From Rhizobium rhizogenes NBRC 13257 (GTDB lineage Bacteria; Pseudomonadota; Alphaproteobacteria; Rhizobiales; Rhizobiaceae): a stretch of DNA of 64,000 bases. The notes under the pieces were generated by a model. It did no database searches and was not told where the DNA came from. It saw nothing but the letters and a program-made list of their open reading frames with translations. This document shows positions 9,215-17,320 of this stretch, one piece after another. Made by a program: the position numbers and the translations under genes. The stretch is from positions 310,001 through 374,000 of the forward strand of contig NZ_BAYX01000011.1 in the NCBI RefSeq assembly GCF_000696095.1, read 5' to 3'. Position 1 is the first letter of the stretch. Each line of letters begins with the position of its first letter.

Positions 9215-9230
9215 ATGTTATCGATAACAT
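9215..9230. promoter_or_regulatory. LacI-type operator, site 2 (divergent promoter)
   Basis: ATGTTATCGATAACAT, identical over all 16 bases to the site before the importer operon. It is placed in the short gap between the divergent SDR and 2-hydroxyacid dehydrogenase genes, so it could control both directions. Confidence 0.8.
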
Positions 9231-9256
9231 TCGATGTCAAGGGAGGATGCAAAAAG

Positions 9257-10204
9257 ATGGACAAGCCGATAATTCTTCAGATCGGACCCTATCCGCAATG
9301 GGATCAGGAGCCCCTGGACGCAGCGTTTCGCGTTCATCGCTATTTCGAATCCGAGGATAAGACGGCTCTTCTCGCGGACGTCGGGCCGTCGGTGAAGGCG
9401 ATCGCCACGCGCGGCGAACTCGGGGCCAATCGCGCCATGATCGAGGCCTGCCCCAAGCTGGAAGTGATCTCGGTCTACGGCGTCGGCTTCGACGCGGTCG
9501 ATCTCCAGGCCTGCCGTGAACGCGGTATCCGCGTGACGAATACGCCCGACGTGCTCACCAACGATGTCGCCGATCTGGGTATCGCCATGATGCTCTGCCA
9601 GTCGCGCGGCATGCTCGGCGCTGAAACATGGGTGCGCGACGGCAGCTGGGCGAACAAGGGCCTTTATCCGCTGAAGCGCCGCGTCTGGGGACGCCGCGCC
9701 GGCGTGCTCGGCCTTGGCCGCATCGGCTTCGAGGTTGCCAAGCGGCTCAAGGGCTTCGACATGAAGATCGCCTATTCCGACGTCGAGGCAAAGAGCTACG
9801 CGACCGACATGGAATTCGTGGCCGATCCGGTGAAGCTGGCGGAGCAATCCGATTTCCTGTTCGTGACGCTGGCGGCGTCTGCCGCGACCCGTCACATCGT
9901 CGGACAAGAGGTGATCGAAGCGCTCGGACCGGAAGGCATGCTGATCAACATATCGCGCGCCTCCAACATCGACGAGGACGCGCTGCTGGAAGCGCTGGAA
10001 ACCCGCAAGCTCGGATCGGCGGCGCTCGACGTCTTCGAGGGCGAGCCGAAACTCAATGAGCGCTTTCTGGCACTGGACAATGTTCTTTTGCAGCCCCACC
10101 ACGCCTCGGGTACTATTGAGACCCGCAAGGCCATGGGACAGCTCGTCCGCGACAATCTCGCCGCCCATTTTGCCGGCCAGCCGTTGCTGACACCCGTTCT
10201 GTAA
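9257..10204 (+). CDS. D-isomer-specific 2-hydroxyacid dehydrogenase (GhrB/2-ketogluconate reductase type)
   Basis: Reduces a 2-keto acid with NAD(P)H or runs the reverse reaction. The 315-residue protein has GLGRIG (152-157) as dinucleotide motif and the catalytic triad Arg234 (NISRAS), Glu263 (DVFEGEP) and His281 (QPHHASGT). The start at MDKPIILQIG is preceded by GGGAGGA about ten bases upstream; the open frame extends further back, through the operator, so a more upstream start is unlikely. It is followed after ten bases by the L-idonate 5-dehydrogenase gene. In sugar-acid operons such enzymes often act on 2-keto-gluconate, hydroxypyruvate or glyoxylate; the choice among these is open. Confidence 0.88.
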   Translation: MDKPIILQIGPYPQWDQEPLDAAFRVHRYFESEDKTALLADVGPSVKAIATRGELGANRAMIEACPKLEVISVYGVGFDAVDLQACRERGIRVTNTPDVLTNDVADLGIAMMLCQSRGMLGAETWVRDGSWANKGLYPLKRRVWGRRAGVLGLGRIGFEVAKRLKGFDMKIAYSDVEAKSYATDMEFVADPVKLAEQSDFLFVTLAASAATRHIVGQEVIEALGPEGMLINISRASNIDEDALLEALETRKLGSAALDVFEGEPKLNERFLALDNVLLQPHHASGTIETRKAMGQLVRDNLAAHFAGQPLLTPVL

Positions 10205-10214
10205 GGAGAATGAC

Positions 10215-11246
10215 ATGAAAGCCATCGTCGCTCACGCCGCCAAGGACTTGCGGATCGAGGACTATCCGGAGGAAGAGCCGGGTGCGGGAGAGGTCAAGCT
10301 GAAACTCGCCACCGGCGGGGTCTGCGGCAGCGACCTGCACTATTACCATCACGGCGGCTTCGGCGCCGTCCGCCTGAAGCAGCCGATGATCCTCGGCCAC
10401 GAAGTCAGCGCGACGGTTACGGCTCTCGGCCCCGGCGTCGAAGGGCTCGAGGTCGGCCAGCTCGTCGCGGTTTCGCCATCGCGCCCCTGCCGAACCTGCC
10501 GTTACTGCCAGCAAGGCCTGCACAATCAGTGCCTGAACATGCGCTTCTATGGCAGCGCCATGCCGTTTCCGCATATTCAGGGCGCATTCCGCGAAACGCT
10601 TGTCGCCGATGCCATTCAATGCGTCCCCGCCGACGGCCTGACGGCCGGTGAAGCCGCGATGGCCGAACCGCTCGCCGTCACCCTGCATGCGACGAAGCGC
10701 GCCGGCGAACTGCTCGGCAAGCGCGTCCTCGTCACCGGCTGCGGACCGATCGGCGTACTGTCTATCCTCGCCGCGCGCCGCGCCGGTGCCGTAGAAATCG
10801 TCGCGACCGATCTGTCGGATTTCACACTCTCCCTTGCAAAGCAGGCCGGCGCGGACAGGGTCATCAATACGAAGGAAGACCCTGAGGCACTCGCCGCCTA
10901 TTCAGCCGACAAGGGCACCTTCGACGTGCTCTATGAATGCTCCGGCGCTGCCCCTGCCCTCATCGGCGGCATCGCCGCGCTCCGGCCGCGCGGCATCATC
11001 GTGCAACTGGGTATCGGTGGCGACATGACGCTGCCGATGCTGGCCATCACTGCGAAGGAACTGGACCTGCGCGGCTCGTTCCGCTTCCACGAGGAATTTG
11101 CCTTCGGGGTCGACCTGATGCGCAAGGGCCTAATCGACGTAAAGCCGCTGATCACCCATTCCGTGCCGCTGAATGACGCCATCAGCGCCTTCGAGATCGC
11201 CTCGGACCGCAGCCGAGCCATGAAGGCGCAGATCGTCTTCGCCTGA
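10215..11246 (+). CDS. idnD: L-idonate 5-dehydrogenase (zinc-dependent MDR family)
   Basis: Interconverts L-idonate and 5-keto-D-gluconate with NAD(P). The 343-residue protein carries the family's zinc sites: catalytic Cys37 (GVCGSD) and His62/Glu63 (GHE), and structural Cys92, 95, 98 and 106. A Rossmann motif lies in TGCGPIGVLSI. The stretches GVCGSDLHYYHHGG, NQCLNMRFYGSAMPFPH and LRGSFRFHEEF closely resemble E. coli IdnD, which supports idonate over a generic alcohol substrate. AAGGAG precedes the ATG. It is the second gene of the plus-strand operon below the shared operator. Together with the gluconate 5-dehydrogenase-like SDR it would convert L-idonate to D-gluconate. Confidence 0.85.
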   Translation: MKAIVAHAAKDLRIEDYPEEEPGAGEVKLKLATGGVCGSDLHYYHHGGFGAVRLKQPMILGHEVSATVTALGPGVEGLEVGQLVAVSPSRPCRTCRYCQQGLHNQCLNMRFYGSAMPFPHIQGAFRETLVADAIQCVPADGLTAGEAAMAEPLAVTLHATKRAGELLGKRVLVTGCGPIGVLSILAARRAGAVEIVATDLSDFTLSLAKQAGADRVINTKEDPEALAAYSADKGTFDVLYECSGAAPALIGGIAALRPRGIIVQLGIGGDMTLPMLAITAKELDLRGSFRFHEEFAFGVDLMRKGLIDVKPLITHSVPLNDAISAFEIASDRSRAMKAQIVFA

Positions 11247-11264
11247 CGCATCAAATGAACGAGG

Positions 11265-11293
11265 CCCGCCGGCAAGGATGATTTGCTGGCGGG
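11265..11293 (+). terminator. Hairpin terminator after idnD
   Basis: Stem CCCGCCGGCAA paired with TTGCTGGCGGG (one G-T pair), followed by the weak U-tract TTCTGTT. It lies between idnD and the convergent GlcG-like gene. Confidence 0.6.
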
Positions 11294-11318
11294 TTCTGTT
11301 CGCAAATAACCAAGCTGT

Positions 11319-11738
11319 TCAGTCCAGATCCGCCCCGATTGCTTTCAGCGCGACAAGGGCAACTGCCTCGTCTTGCTCTCCCGAGCCGGATCCGACGCCG
11401 ATTCCGCCGACAAGCACGCCGGCAATGCGGATGGGAAGACCGCCTCTGAGGCCGGTCACCTCACCTTGGGTCGCAGCCGCCAACAAGAGCTTGGCATGCT
11501 CGGGAACGGAATGGCTCGGTGCGCCGATGGATGCCGCCGTCCGTGCCTTGGCGAGCGCGCTTTTCAACGACAGGAAGCGCGATCCGCGCATGCGGAAAGA
11601 GGCAAGCAACACCCCACTTGCATCGACGATGGCGATACATTGCGGCTGCCCCATTGCGGTGGCTTCGCCGATCGCCGTGCTCAACAGCGTCATCACGCCT
11701 TCGTCGCTCAAGACACTCGACGCCACAATATGGCTCAT
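11319..11738 (-). CDS. GlcG/HbpS-family protein (heme-degrading domain, DUF336)
   Basis: A 139-residue protein of the GlcG/HbpS-like family, marked by QPQCIAIVDASGVLLASFRMRG and by the glycine-rich stretch RIAGVLVGGIGVGSGSGEQDEAVALVAL near the C terminus. Members occur in glycolate, diol and sugar-acid operons and are thought to bind small ligands or act as cofactor chaperones; no reaction is firmly assigned. GGGAGG precedes the ATG. It is transcribed divergently from the SMP-30 lactonase gene across a shared LacI-type palindrome, which places it in the same regulon. Confidence 0.82.
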   Translation of the reverse strand: MSHIVASSVLSDEGVMTLLSTAIGEATAMGQPQCIAIVDASGVLLASFRMRGSRFLSLKSALAKARTAASIGAPSHSVPEHAKLLLAAATQGEVTGLRGGLPIRIAGVLVGGIGVGSGSGEQDEAVALVALKAIGADLD

Positions 11739-11772
11739 GCATTATCCTCCCGCTTGCGGACGCATCCGATTA

Positions 11773-11786
11773 TGTTATCGATAACA
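11773..11786. promoter_or_regulatory. LacI-type operator, site 3 (divergent promoter)
   Basis: TGTTATCGATAACA, the perfect 14-base core of the element seen before the importer and the SDR gene. It lies between the divergent glcG-like and SMP-30 genes, 34 bases upstream of the glcG-like start and 22 bases upstream of the SMP-30 start. Confidence 0.78.
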
Positions 11787-11808
11787 GAATGCAACATTAT
11801 GGGAGGTA

Positions 11809-12708
11809 ATGTCAAAAATGTCGTTCTTCGAAATCGTGGATCCGGCTTTCGGTCGCTTCGTCCTCGGCAATGCTCCCGTAAAGCAGATTGCCACCGGCTT
11901 CGATTGGGTGGAAGGGCCTGTCTGGTTCGGCGACCAGAACTGCCTGCTGTTTTCCGACATCCCCAACAACCGCATCATGCGCTGGATACCGGGCCTCGGC
12001 ACCAGCATCTTTCGCGAACCGTCGAACTTCTCCAACGGCCATACGCGCGACCGGCAGGGGCGCCTTGTGAGCTGTGAACATGGCGGCCGTCGCGTGACCC
12101 GGACGGAATATGATGGTTCGATCACGGTGATCGCCGACAGCTATCAGGGCAAGCGGCTGAATTCGCCCAACGATGTCATTGTCGCCTCGGATGGCGCCAT
12201 CTGGTTCACCGACCCGCATTACGGCATCGCCACCGATTACGAAGGCTATAAAAGTGAGCAGGAATTACCCTGCAACGTCTATCGTGTCGATGCTTCAGGC
12301 TCGATGTCCACCGTGCTCACCGATTTCAATTGCCCGAACGGGCTAGCCTTCAGCCCCGACGAAAAGAAGCTTTATGTCGCCGATACCGGCCGCATGCATA
12401 GCAACGATCCCCAACATATCCGCGTCTTCAACGTCGGCGAAAACTGGCGGCTGACCGGCGGCGAAGTCTTTCATGTGATCTCGCCGGGCTGCGCGGACGG
12501 TATGCGCCTGGACAGCGACGGCAATCTCTGGTCCTCCGCGCGCGATGGCGTCCATTGCATCGCGCCGAACGGCCATCTCATGGGCAAGCTGCTGGTTCCC
12601 GAGACAGTGTCCAACCTCTGCTTCGGCGGGCGCGGCAAGCACAAGCTCTTCATCACCGCGACCACGAGCGTCTACGCGATCTCGCTCAACAGAAACGGAG
12701 CGCTTTAA
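11809..12708 (+). CDS. SMP-30/gluconolactonase-family sugar lactonase
   Basis: Hydrolyses an aldonolactone to the free sugar acid. The 299-residue six-bladed beta-propeller shows the family's metal-site elements: WVEGPVWF near the N terminus (glutamate ligand), RLNSPNDVIVASDGAIWFTDP in the middle (asparagine ligand) and NCPNGLAFSPDEKKLYVADT (asparagine and aspartate ligands). It has no signal peptide, so it is cytoplasmic. Two start codons nine bases apart are possible; GGGAGG is very close to the first and eleven bases from the second (MSFFEIVD). The shared operator places it with the importer and dehydrogenases, where it would feed aldonate to the IdnD/SDR pair. Confidence 0.87.
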   Translation: MSKMSFFEIVDPAFGRFVLGNAPVKQIATGFDWVEGPVWFGDQNCLLFSDIPNNRIMRWIPGLGTSIFREPSNFSNGHTRDRQGRLVSCEHGGRRVTRTEYDGSITVIADSYQGKRLNSPNDVIVASDGAIWFTDPHYGIATDYEGYKSEQELPCNVYRVDASGSMSTVLTDFNCPNGLAFSPDEKKLYVADTGRMHSNDPQHIRVFNVGENWRLTGGEVFHVISPGCADGMRLDSDGNLWSSARDGVHCIAPNGHLMGKLLVPETVSNLCFGGRGKHKLFITATTSVYAISLNRNGAL

Positions 12709-12713
12709 GACTT

Positions 12714-12730
12714 GGCCGGTCGGACCGGCC
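12714..12730. terminator. Possible short hairpin after the SMP-30 gene
   Basis: GGCCGGT and ACCGGCC form a seven-base stem with a three-base loop between convergent genes. The following T content is poor (TTGCCTC), so termination strength is uncertain. Confidence 0.35.
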
Positions 12731-12764
12731 TTGCCTCATCGCGCCCGCATGGAACATCGACTGC

Positions 12765-13679
12765 TCAGACGCAGCGATAGCGGCCAGACAGCGCGTGGAT
12801 GTGATCCACGCCGATACCGCAGCAGCCGCCGATGATGCTGGCGCCGGAGGCGGCCCAGCGTCCGGCCCACCGGCCGTAGCTGTCAGGATCGAGATCGTTG
12901 CGGATTTCGGTCAGCGTGGCATTGGCCTCCTCGTCGTCCTGCTGCGACGGGAAGGCATTCGCATAAACGCCGACCTGAATGTCCGCACCCAAGGCGGCGA
13001 AGGTGGCGCGCGCCGTTTCGATGGCCGCTTCCATGACTTCCGGCATGCTGCAATTGAAAAGCATGGCCTCGCCACCGAAGGAGGCAACGAGCTCGGCGGC
13101 GGCCTTGACGGTCTCGTTCGAGCGCAGCAGCGGCTCCGGCATGTCCGAAGGAACGAGATCATCGCGCAGGGTGAAAGATATCCAGAGGGGCTTGCCGGTC
13201 GAAAGCGTCGCCTCGCGAGCGGCGCGCGCCTCGGCAAGACTGCTCTGGGTTTCAGCGAGCCACAAATCCACGTAAGGCGCCATACCGCCGACCAGCGTGT
13301 CGAGATAGTGCCCTGCCCGCTTGGCGTCGAAAAGATCCGGCTGGTAGGAGCCGAAGACCGGCGGTAGCGAGCCGGCGACGAGGATCTTGCGAGCCGTCGA
13401 TGCATCCGCCGCTTCGCGCGCGATGCGGCCGGCGCGTGCAGCCAGCATGGCGCCATCGGCCTCGAAGCTCTCGTCGCCGATATGGAACGGTACGACAGCA
13501 TAGCTGTTTGTGGTGATGACGTCGGCGCCGGCCTCGATGTAATTGTCATGGACCTTGCGGACGAATTCAGGGGCTTCCATCAAGGCCAGCGCCGACCATT
13601 CCGGCTGGCGGAAAGGCGCACCGATCCGTTCGAGTTCGCGGCCGGTGCCGCCATCGAGAATAAGTCCGCGCTTTGTCAT
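12765..13679 (-). CDS. Homocysteine S-methyltransferase-family protein
   Basis: A 304-residue TIM-barrel of the pfam S-methyl_trans group, which transfers a methyl group (for example from S-methylmethionine) to homocysteine. The zinc ligands expected for catalysis are all visible: Cys210 (LFNCS) and Cys286-Cys287 (GGCCGIG). The opening LILDGGTGRELERIG and GADVITTNSYAVVPFHI also fit. It is the last gene of the minus-strand peptide-type importer operon, 43 bases after the ATPase gene. The placement suggests that the imported compound, or a product of it, is a methylated sulfur amino acid or a related methyl donor, but members without that activity exist. Confidence 0.85.
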   Translation of the reverse strand: MTKRGLILDGGTGRELERIGAPFRQPEWSALALMEAPEFVRKVHDNYIEAGADVITTNSYAVVPFHIGDESFEADGAMLAARAGRIAREAADASTARKILVAGSLPPVFGSYQPDLFDAKRAGHYLDTLVGGMAPYVDLWLAETQSSLAEARAAREATLSTGKPLWISFTLRDDLVPSDMPEPLLRSNETVKAAAELVASFGGEAMLFNCSMPEVMEAAIETARATFAALGADIQVGVYANAFPSQQDDEEANATLTEIRNDLDPDSYGRWAGRWAASGASIIGGCCGIGVDHIHALSGRYRCV

Positions 13680-13722
13680 CGTGTCATTCCTTGTGTCTTC
13701 TATTTCGTAATTTCGGCAGCAG

Positions 13723-15333
13723 TCAGCGAGTCGATTTGCCCGGCATTCGCCTGGCGATTGCCTCGTCCAGCCAGCCGGGGCGCATTTCCGGGACCGATGC
13801 GATCAGCTTCTCCGTATAGGCGTCGAAGGGCGGCGCCAAAACATCGCTCTTGCGGCCATAGCTCATCACCTTGCCGTCCAGCATGACCGCGACCGTATCG
13901 GCTATCGCCCGCACGATGGCGAGATCATGCGTGATGAACAGATAGGATGTGCCGCTCTCATTTTGTAGCCGCGTCAGCAGACCAAGAATGCCTTCGGCCA
14001 CCAGTGGGTCGAGCGCCGATGTCGGCTCGTCGCAGATGATCAATTTGGGGGCTGCGGCCAGCGCGCGCGCAATGCAGATGCGCTGTTTCTGGCCGCCGGA
14101 GAGTTCCGAGGGATAGCGATCGCGCATGGTCTGCGCCAGCTCGACCTGATCGAGCAGCGCCATCACGCGGCGGTCGAGTTCCACGCCGCCGAGGCCGAAA
14201 TAAAAGGCAAGCGGGCGAGCAAGGATCGCCTCGACGGTCTGGCGCGGGTTGAGCGCAAGATCGGGGATCTGGCTGATAATCTGGATGTCACGCAGGATCT
14301 CCCGTCCGCGTGACGCAAGGTCGCCCGGCAGGGCCTGCCCATCGAAGCGCAGGCTACCCTTGGCGGGCGGCAGCAGGCCTGTGACGACCCGCGCCAGCGT
14401 CGATTTCCCCGAGCCGGATTCGCCAACGACCGCCAGTGTTTCACCGCGACCAATGTCCAGGCTGATGCCTTTCAGCACGGTCGTGCCCGGCGTGTATCCC
14501 GCCTCTATGCCCTCGATGCTGAGAAGGGCCTCCGCATCTGCCGCCGGCTTAGCCGGCTTTTCGGACTGGCGCATGGCGACCAGCTGCTTGGTGTAGTCTT
14601 CCTGCGGCGCGTTGAAGATGCGATCGACCGGCCCCTGCTCGACCATTCGGCCATGGCGCAGCACCAGGATCTCGTCGGCTACCTGCGCCACCACGGCCAG
14701 GTCGTGTGAAATGTAGAGCGCGGAAGTTCCGGTCTTCTCGATCGCCTGCTTGATGGCGGCGAGGACTTCGATCTGGGTGGTCACGTCGAGCGCGGTCGTC
14801 GGCTCGTCGAAGACGATCAGTTCGGGATGCGGGCAGAGCGCCATAGCCGTCATCGCACGCTGCAACTGTCCGCCCGACGCCTGATGCGGATAGCGATCGC
14901 CAAAATTCTGCGGATCGGGCAAGCCGAGCAGAGCAAAAAGCTCCTTTGCCCGCGCTATGGCATCGCTGCGGTTCATCAGACCATGCCAGAGCGTAGCTTC
15001 GGCTACCTGCTCGATCAGCGGATAGGCCGGATTGAAGGCCGCCGCGGCCGACTGGGCGACATAGGTGACCGCGGCGCCGCGCAGGCGCCTGGAATCGCGA
15101 CCGCGCAAGGCCAGGATATCGGTGCCGTTCAGGTCCGCACGTCCGCCGGTGATGCGCAAGCCGTCGCGGCTATAGCCGAGCGAGGCGAGCCCGATCGTGG
15201 ATTTCCCCGCCCCGGATTCACCGATCAGGCCGAGTACGCGCCCTTTTCCCAGCGTGAAGGACACCTTGTCGACGATAGTCTGATCGCCGGCCTTGATCTC
15301 CAGATCGATGACTTTGAGCAAGGTATCAGCCAT
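13723..15333 (-). CDS. Peptide-type ABC transporter, fused dual ATP-binding protein (DppD-DppF fusion)
   Basis: A 536-residue protein with two complete ATPase domains, as in the GsiA/YejF class. Domain 1 has GESGAGKST (38-46), the signature ASGGQLQRAMTAMAL and a Walker B FDEPTTALD. Domain 2 has GESGSGKST near residue 305, LSGGQKQRICIARAL and CDEPTSALD. It powers import of a peptide-like substrate through the two permeases encoded upstream. The start overlaps the stop of the preceding permease gene by eight bases, showing translational coupling. Confidence 0.93.
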   Translation of the reverse strand: MADTLLKVIDLEIKAGDQTIVDKVSFTLGKGRVLGLIGESGAGKSTIGLASLGYSRDGLRITGGRADLNGTDILALRGRDSRRLRGAAVTYVAQSAAAAFNPAYPLIEQVAEATLWHGLMNRSDAIARAKELFALLGLPDPQNFGDRYPHQASGGQLQRAMTAMALCPHPELIVFDEPTTALDVTTQIEVLAAIKQAIEKTGTSALYISHDLAVVAQVADEILVLRHGRMVEQGPVDRIFNAPQEDYTKQLVAMRQSEKPAKPAADAEALLSIEGIEAGYTPGTTVLKGISLDIGRGETLAVVGESGSGKSTLARVVTGLLPPAKGSLRFDGQALPGDLASRGREILRDIQIISQIPDLALNPRQTVEAILARPLAFYFGLGGVELDRRVMALLDQVELAQTMRDRYPSELSGGQKQRICIARALAAAPKLIICDEPTSALDPLVAEGILGLLTRLQNESGTSYLFITHDLAIVRAIADTVAVMLDGKVMSYGRKSDVLAPPFDAYTEKLIASVPEMRPGWLDEAIARRMPGKSTR

Positions 15334-16156
15334 GGCGGCGAACGCCTTTCAGGCTGGTCGTCTTCTGGAGCATCCAGTCCACGACGAGATTGACGCAGAT
15401 GACGAGGATCGCGATTGCAGCACCCGGAATGAGGGCGGCAAAGACACCGAATACCAGCCCATCCTTGTTCTCCTTCACCAGGCTGCCCCAATCGGCAATC
15501 GGCGGCTGGACGCCAAGGCCGAGGAAAGAGAGCGTCGACAGGAAGAGAATGGCGAAGGCGAAACGCAGGCCGAATTCGGCGAGCAGCGGCGACAACGCGT
15601 TCGGCAGGATTTCCCGGAAGATGATCCAGCCCCAGCCCTCGCCGCGAAGACGCGCCACCTCGACATAATCCAGGGTGACCAGATCGCTGGCAAGCGCCCG
15701 GCTTACGCGGAAGACCCGCGTCGCGTCGAGCCCGGCCATGACGAGGATGAGCACGATCATGGTTTTCGGCAGAACGGCAAGCACGACCAGCGCCAGGATC
15801 AGCGTCGGGATCGCCATCGCCAGATCGTTCAGCCGCGACAGCACCTGATCGATGATGCCACGGCGGACGGCGGCGTAGAAGCCGAGCGATACGCCGATGA
15901 CGAAGGCAAGGACGGTCGCAAGCGCCGCGATGACGAATGTGATGCGCGCGCCCCAGAGCAGGCGCGAAAAGAGATCGCGGCCGATATTGTCCGTGCCGAG
16001 TAGTGCGTCGGCGGATGGCATGTCCCATACGCCGCCGACCACTTGCGAGACCGGATGCGGTGCGATCCAAGGCGCCAGCACCGCCATGATAAGAAAGATA
16101 AGCAAACCGGTAAGGCCGATCACCGCCAGGGGCGTCAAACGCGGCAGATTTCTCAT
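15326..16156 (-). CDS. Peptide-type ABC transporter permease (DppC type)
   Basis: The second inner-membrane subunit of the importer, 276 residues, with an N-terminal membrane segment (LTPLAVIGLTGLLIFLIMAV), the LLGTDNIGRDLFSRLLWGAR motif typical of DppC/OppC N-terminal regions and the EAA-type loop around GEGWGWIIFREILPNALSPLL. The ATG was chosen because GAGG lies eight bases upstream and it overlaps the stop of the previous permease by four bases (ATGA). A much longer open frame upstream is an overlap with that gene and is not coding. Confidence 0.92.
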   Translation of the reverse strand: MRNLPRLTPLAVIGLTGLLIFLIMAVLAPWIAPHPVSQVVGGVWDMPSADALLGTDNIGRDLFSRLLWGARITFVIAALATVLAFVIGVSLGFYAAVRRGIIDQVLSRLNDLAMAIPTLILALVVLAVLPKTMIVLILVMAGLDATRVFRVSRALASDLVTLDYVEVARLRGEGWGWIIFREILPNALSPLLAEFGLRFAFAILFLSTLSFLGLGVQPPIADWGSLVKENKDGLVFGVFAALIPGAAIAILVICVNLVVDWMLQKTTSLKGVRRHG

Positions 16157-17184
16157 CGCGGGTGCCTCAATCGGGGATTGGCCAGGATCGCGACCATGTC
16201 GGCAACGATGTTGAGCAGGATATAGACGGCGGCGAATATCAGGCCGGCGGCCTGCACGACCGGCACGTCGCGCTTGGCGACATGATCGACAAGATACTGG
16301 CCCATACCGGGATAGACGAAGATCACCTCGACCACGACGACGCCAACGATGAGATAGGCGAGATTGAGGGCGACGACATTGACAATCGGCGACACGGCAT
16401 TCGGCAGCGCATGCTTCCAGATGATACGCCAGCCCGGCAGTCCCTTCAGGAACGCCGTCTCGATATAGGGAGACGCCATGACGTTCAGAAGCGCTACCCG
16501 CGTCATCCGCATCATGTGCCCGACGACGGCAAGAACCAGCGTCAGGCAGGGCAGCAGCATGGTGATGAGGCGATGCCCCAGGGGCATGGCATCGGAAACT
16601 GTCGCGCTGCTCGGAAGCCAGAAATGGCTGACCGAGAAATAGGCGATCAGCAGATAGCCCGCGAAGAACTCCGGCAGCGATATGGCGCTGAGCGTCACGA
16701 TACCGATGGTCCGATCGACCCAGGTTCCGACGTAAAGCACGCAGAGGATACCGAGCAGGATGGACAAAGGCACGGCAATGATCGCCGCCATCGCCGCCAG
16801 ATAAAGCGTGTTCTTCAGGCGCGGCGCGATACTCTTGGCAATATCCTGGCGATTGCTGTAGCTGCGCCCGAAATCGCCGCGCACGGCACCGCCCAACCAC
16901 TCGACATAACGCTGCGGCGCGGGCTTCTCGAGACCAAGCTCCTTGCGGATGCTGGCGACCGCTTCCGGCGTTGCTTGCTGGCCGAGCATAGCGGTTGCAA
17001 CATCACCGGGCAGGATCTGGGTTCCGGCAAAGATGACCAACGACACCGCCCACAACAGCACCAGACCGAGAGCCAGACGCTTAATGAGCAGGCGCAAGAG
17101 ATGACCACCGGCCGACTTGCGGGCCGGTGGCATCACTGCCTGCGTTTCGAGCTGGATCTCCTCAGCCAGAGGCTGGTTGTTCAT
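16153..17184 (-). CDS. Peptide-type ABC transporter permease (DppB type)
   Basis: The first inner-membrane subunit, 343 residues from the start chosen here. It shows the DppB-type pattern: a membrane segment LALGLVLLWAVSLVIFAGTQILPGD, the VASIRKELGLEKPAPQRYVEWLGG helix, and the cytoplasmic loop FLKGLPGWRIIWKHALPNAVSPIV. The start is not certain: neither this ATG nor one nine codons upstream has a strong ribosome site. An attenuator-like hairpin separates it from the binding-protein gene. Confidence 0.88.
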   Translation of the reverse strand: MNNQPLAEEIQLETQAVMPPARKSAGGHLLRLLIKRLALGLVLLWAVSLVIFAGTQILPGDVATAMLGQQATPEAVASIRKELGLEKPAPQRYVEWLGGAVRGDFGRSYSNRQDIAKSIAPRLKNTLYLAAMAAIIAVPLSILLGILCVLYVGTWVDRTIGIVTLSAISLPEFFAGYLLIAYFSVSHFWLPSSATVSDAMPLGHRLITMLLPCLTLVLAVVGHMMRMTRVALLNVMASPYIETAFLKGLPGWRIIWKHALPNAVSPIVNVVALNLAYLIVGVVVVEVIFVYPGMGQYLVDHVAKRDVPVVQAAGLIFAAVYILLNIVADMVAILANPRLRHPR

Positions 17185-17263
17185 CTGTCTGTTCCGAAAA
17201 ATTCCACGCATGGCCGCTATCGTGAATGACAGCGTAGCGCAACGGTTTAGCAGCCCTACCGGG

Positions 17264-17293
17264 AAAAAAGAGCCCCCGGATGGCAATCCGGGG
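17264..17293 (-). terminator. Intra-operon attenuator/terminator after the binding-protein gene
   Basis: Read on the minus strand, stem CCCCGGAT/ATCCGGGG with a four-base loop is followed by a run of six T. It lies between the binding-protein gene and the permease genes, and would allow more transcript for the binding protein than for the membrane parts. Confidence 0.65.
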
Positions 17294-17320
17294 ACCGATA
17301 GGCATTCTGTTGCGGGTGTC

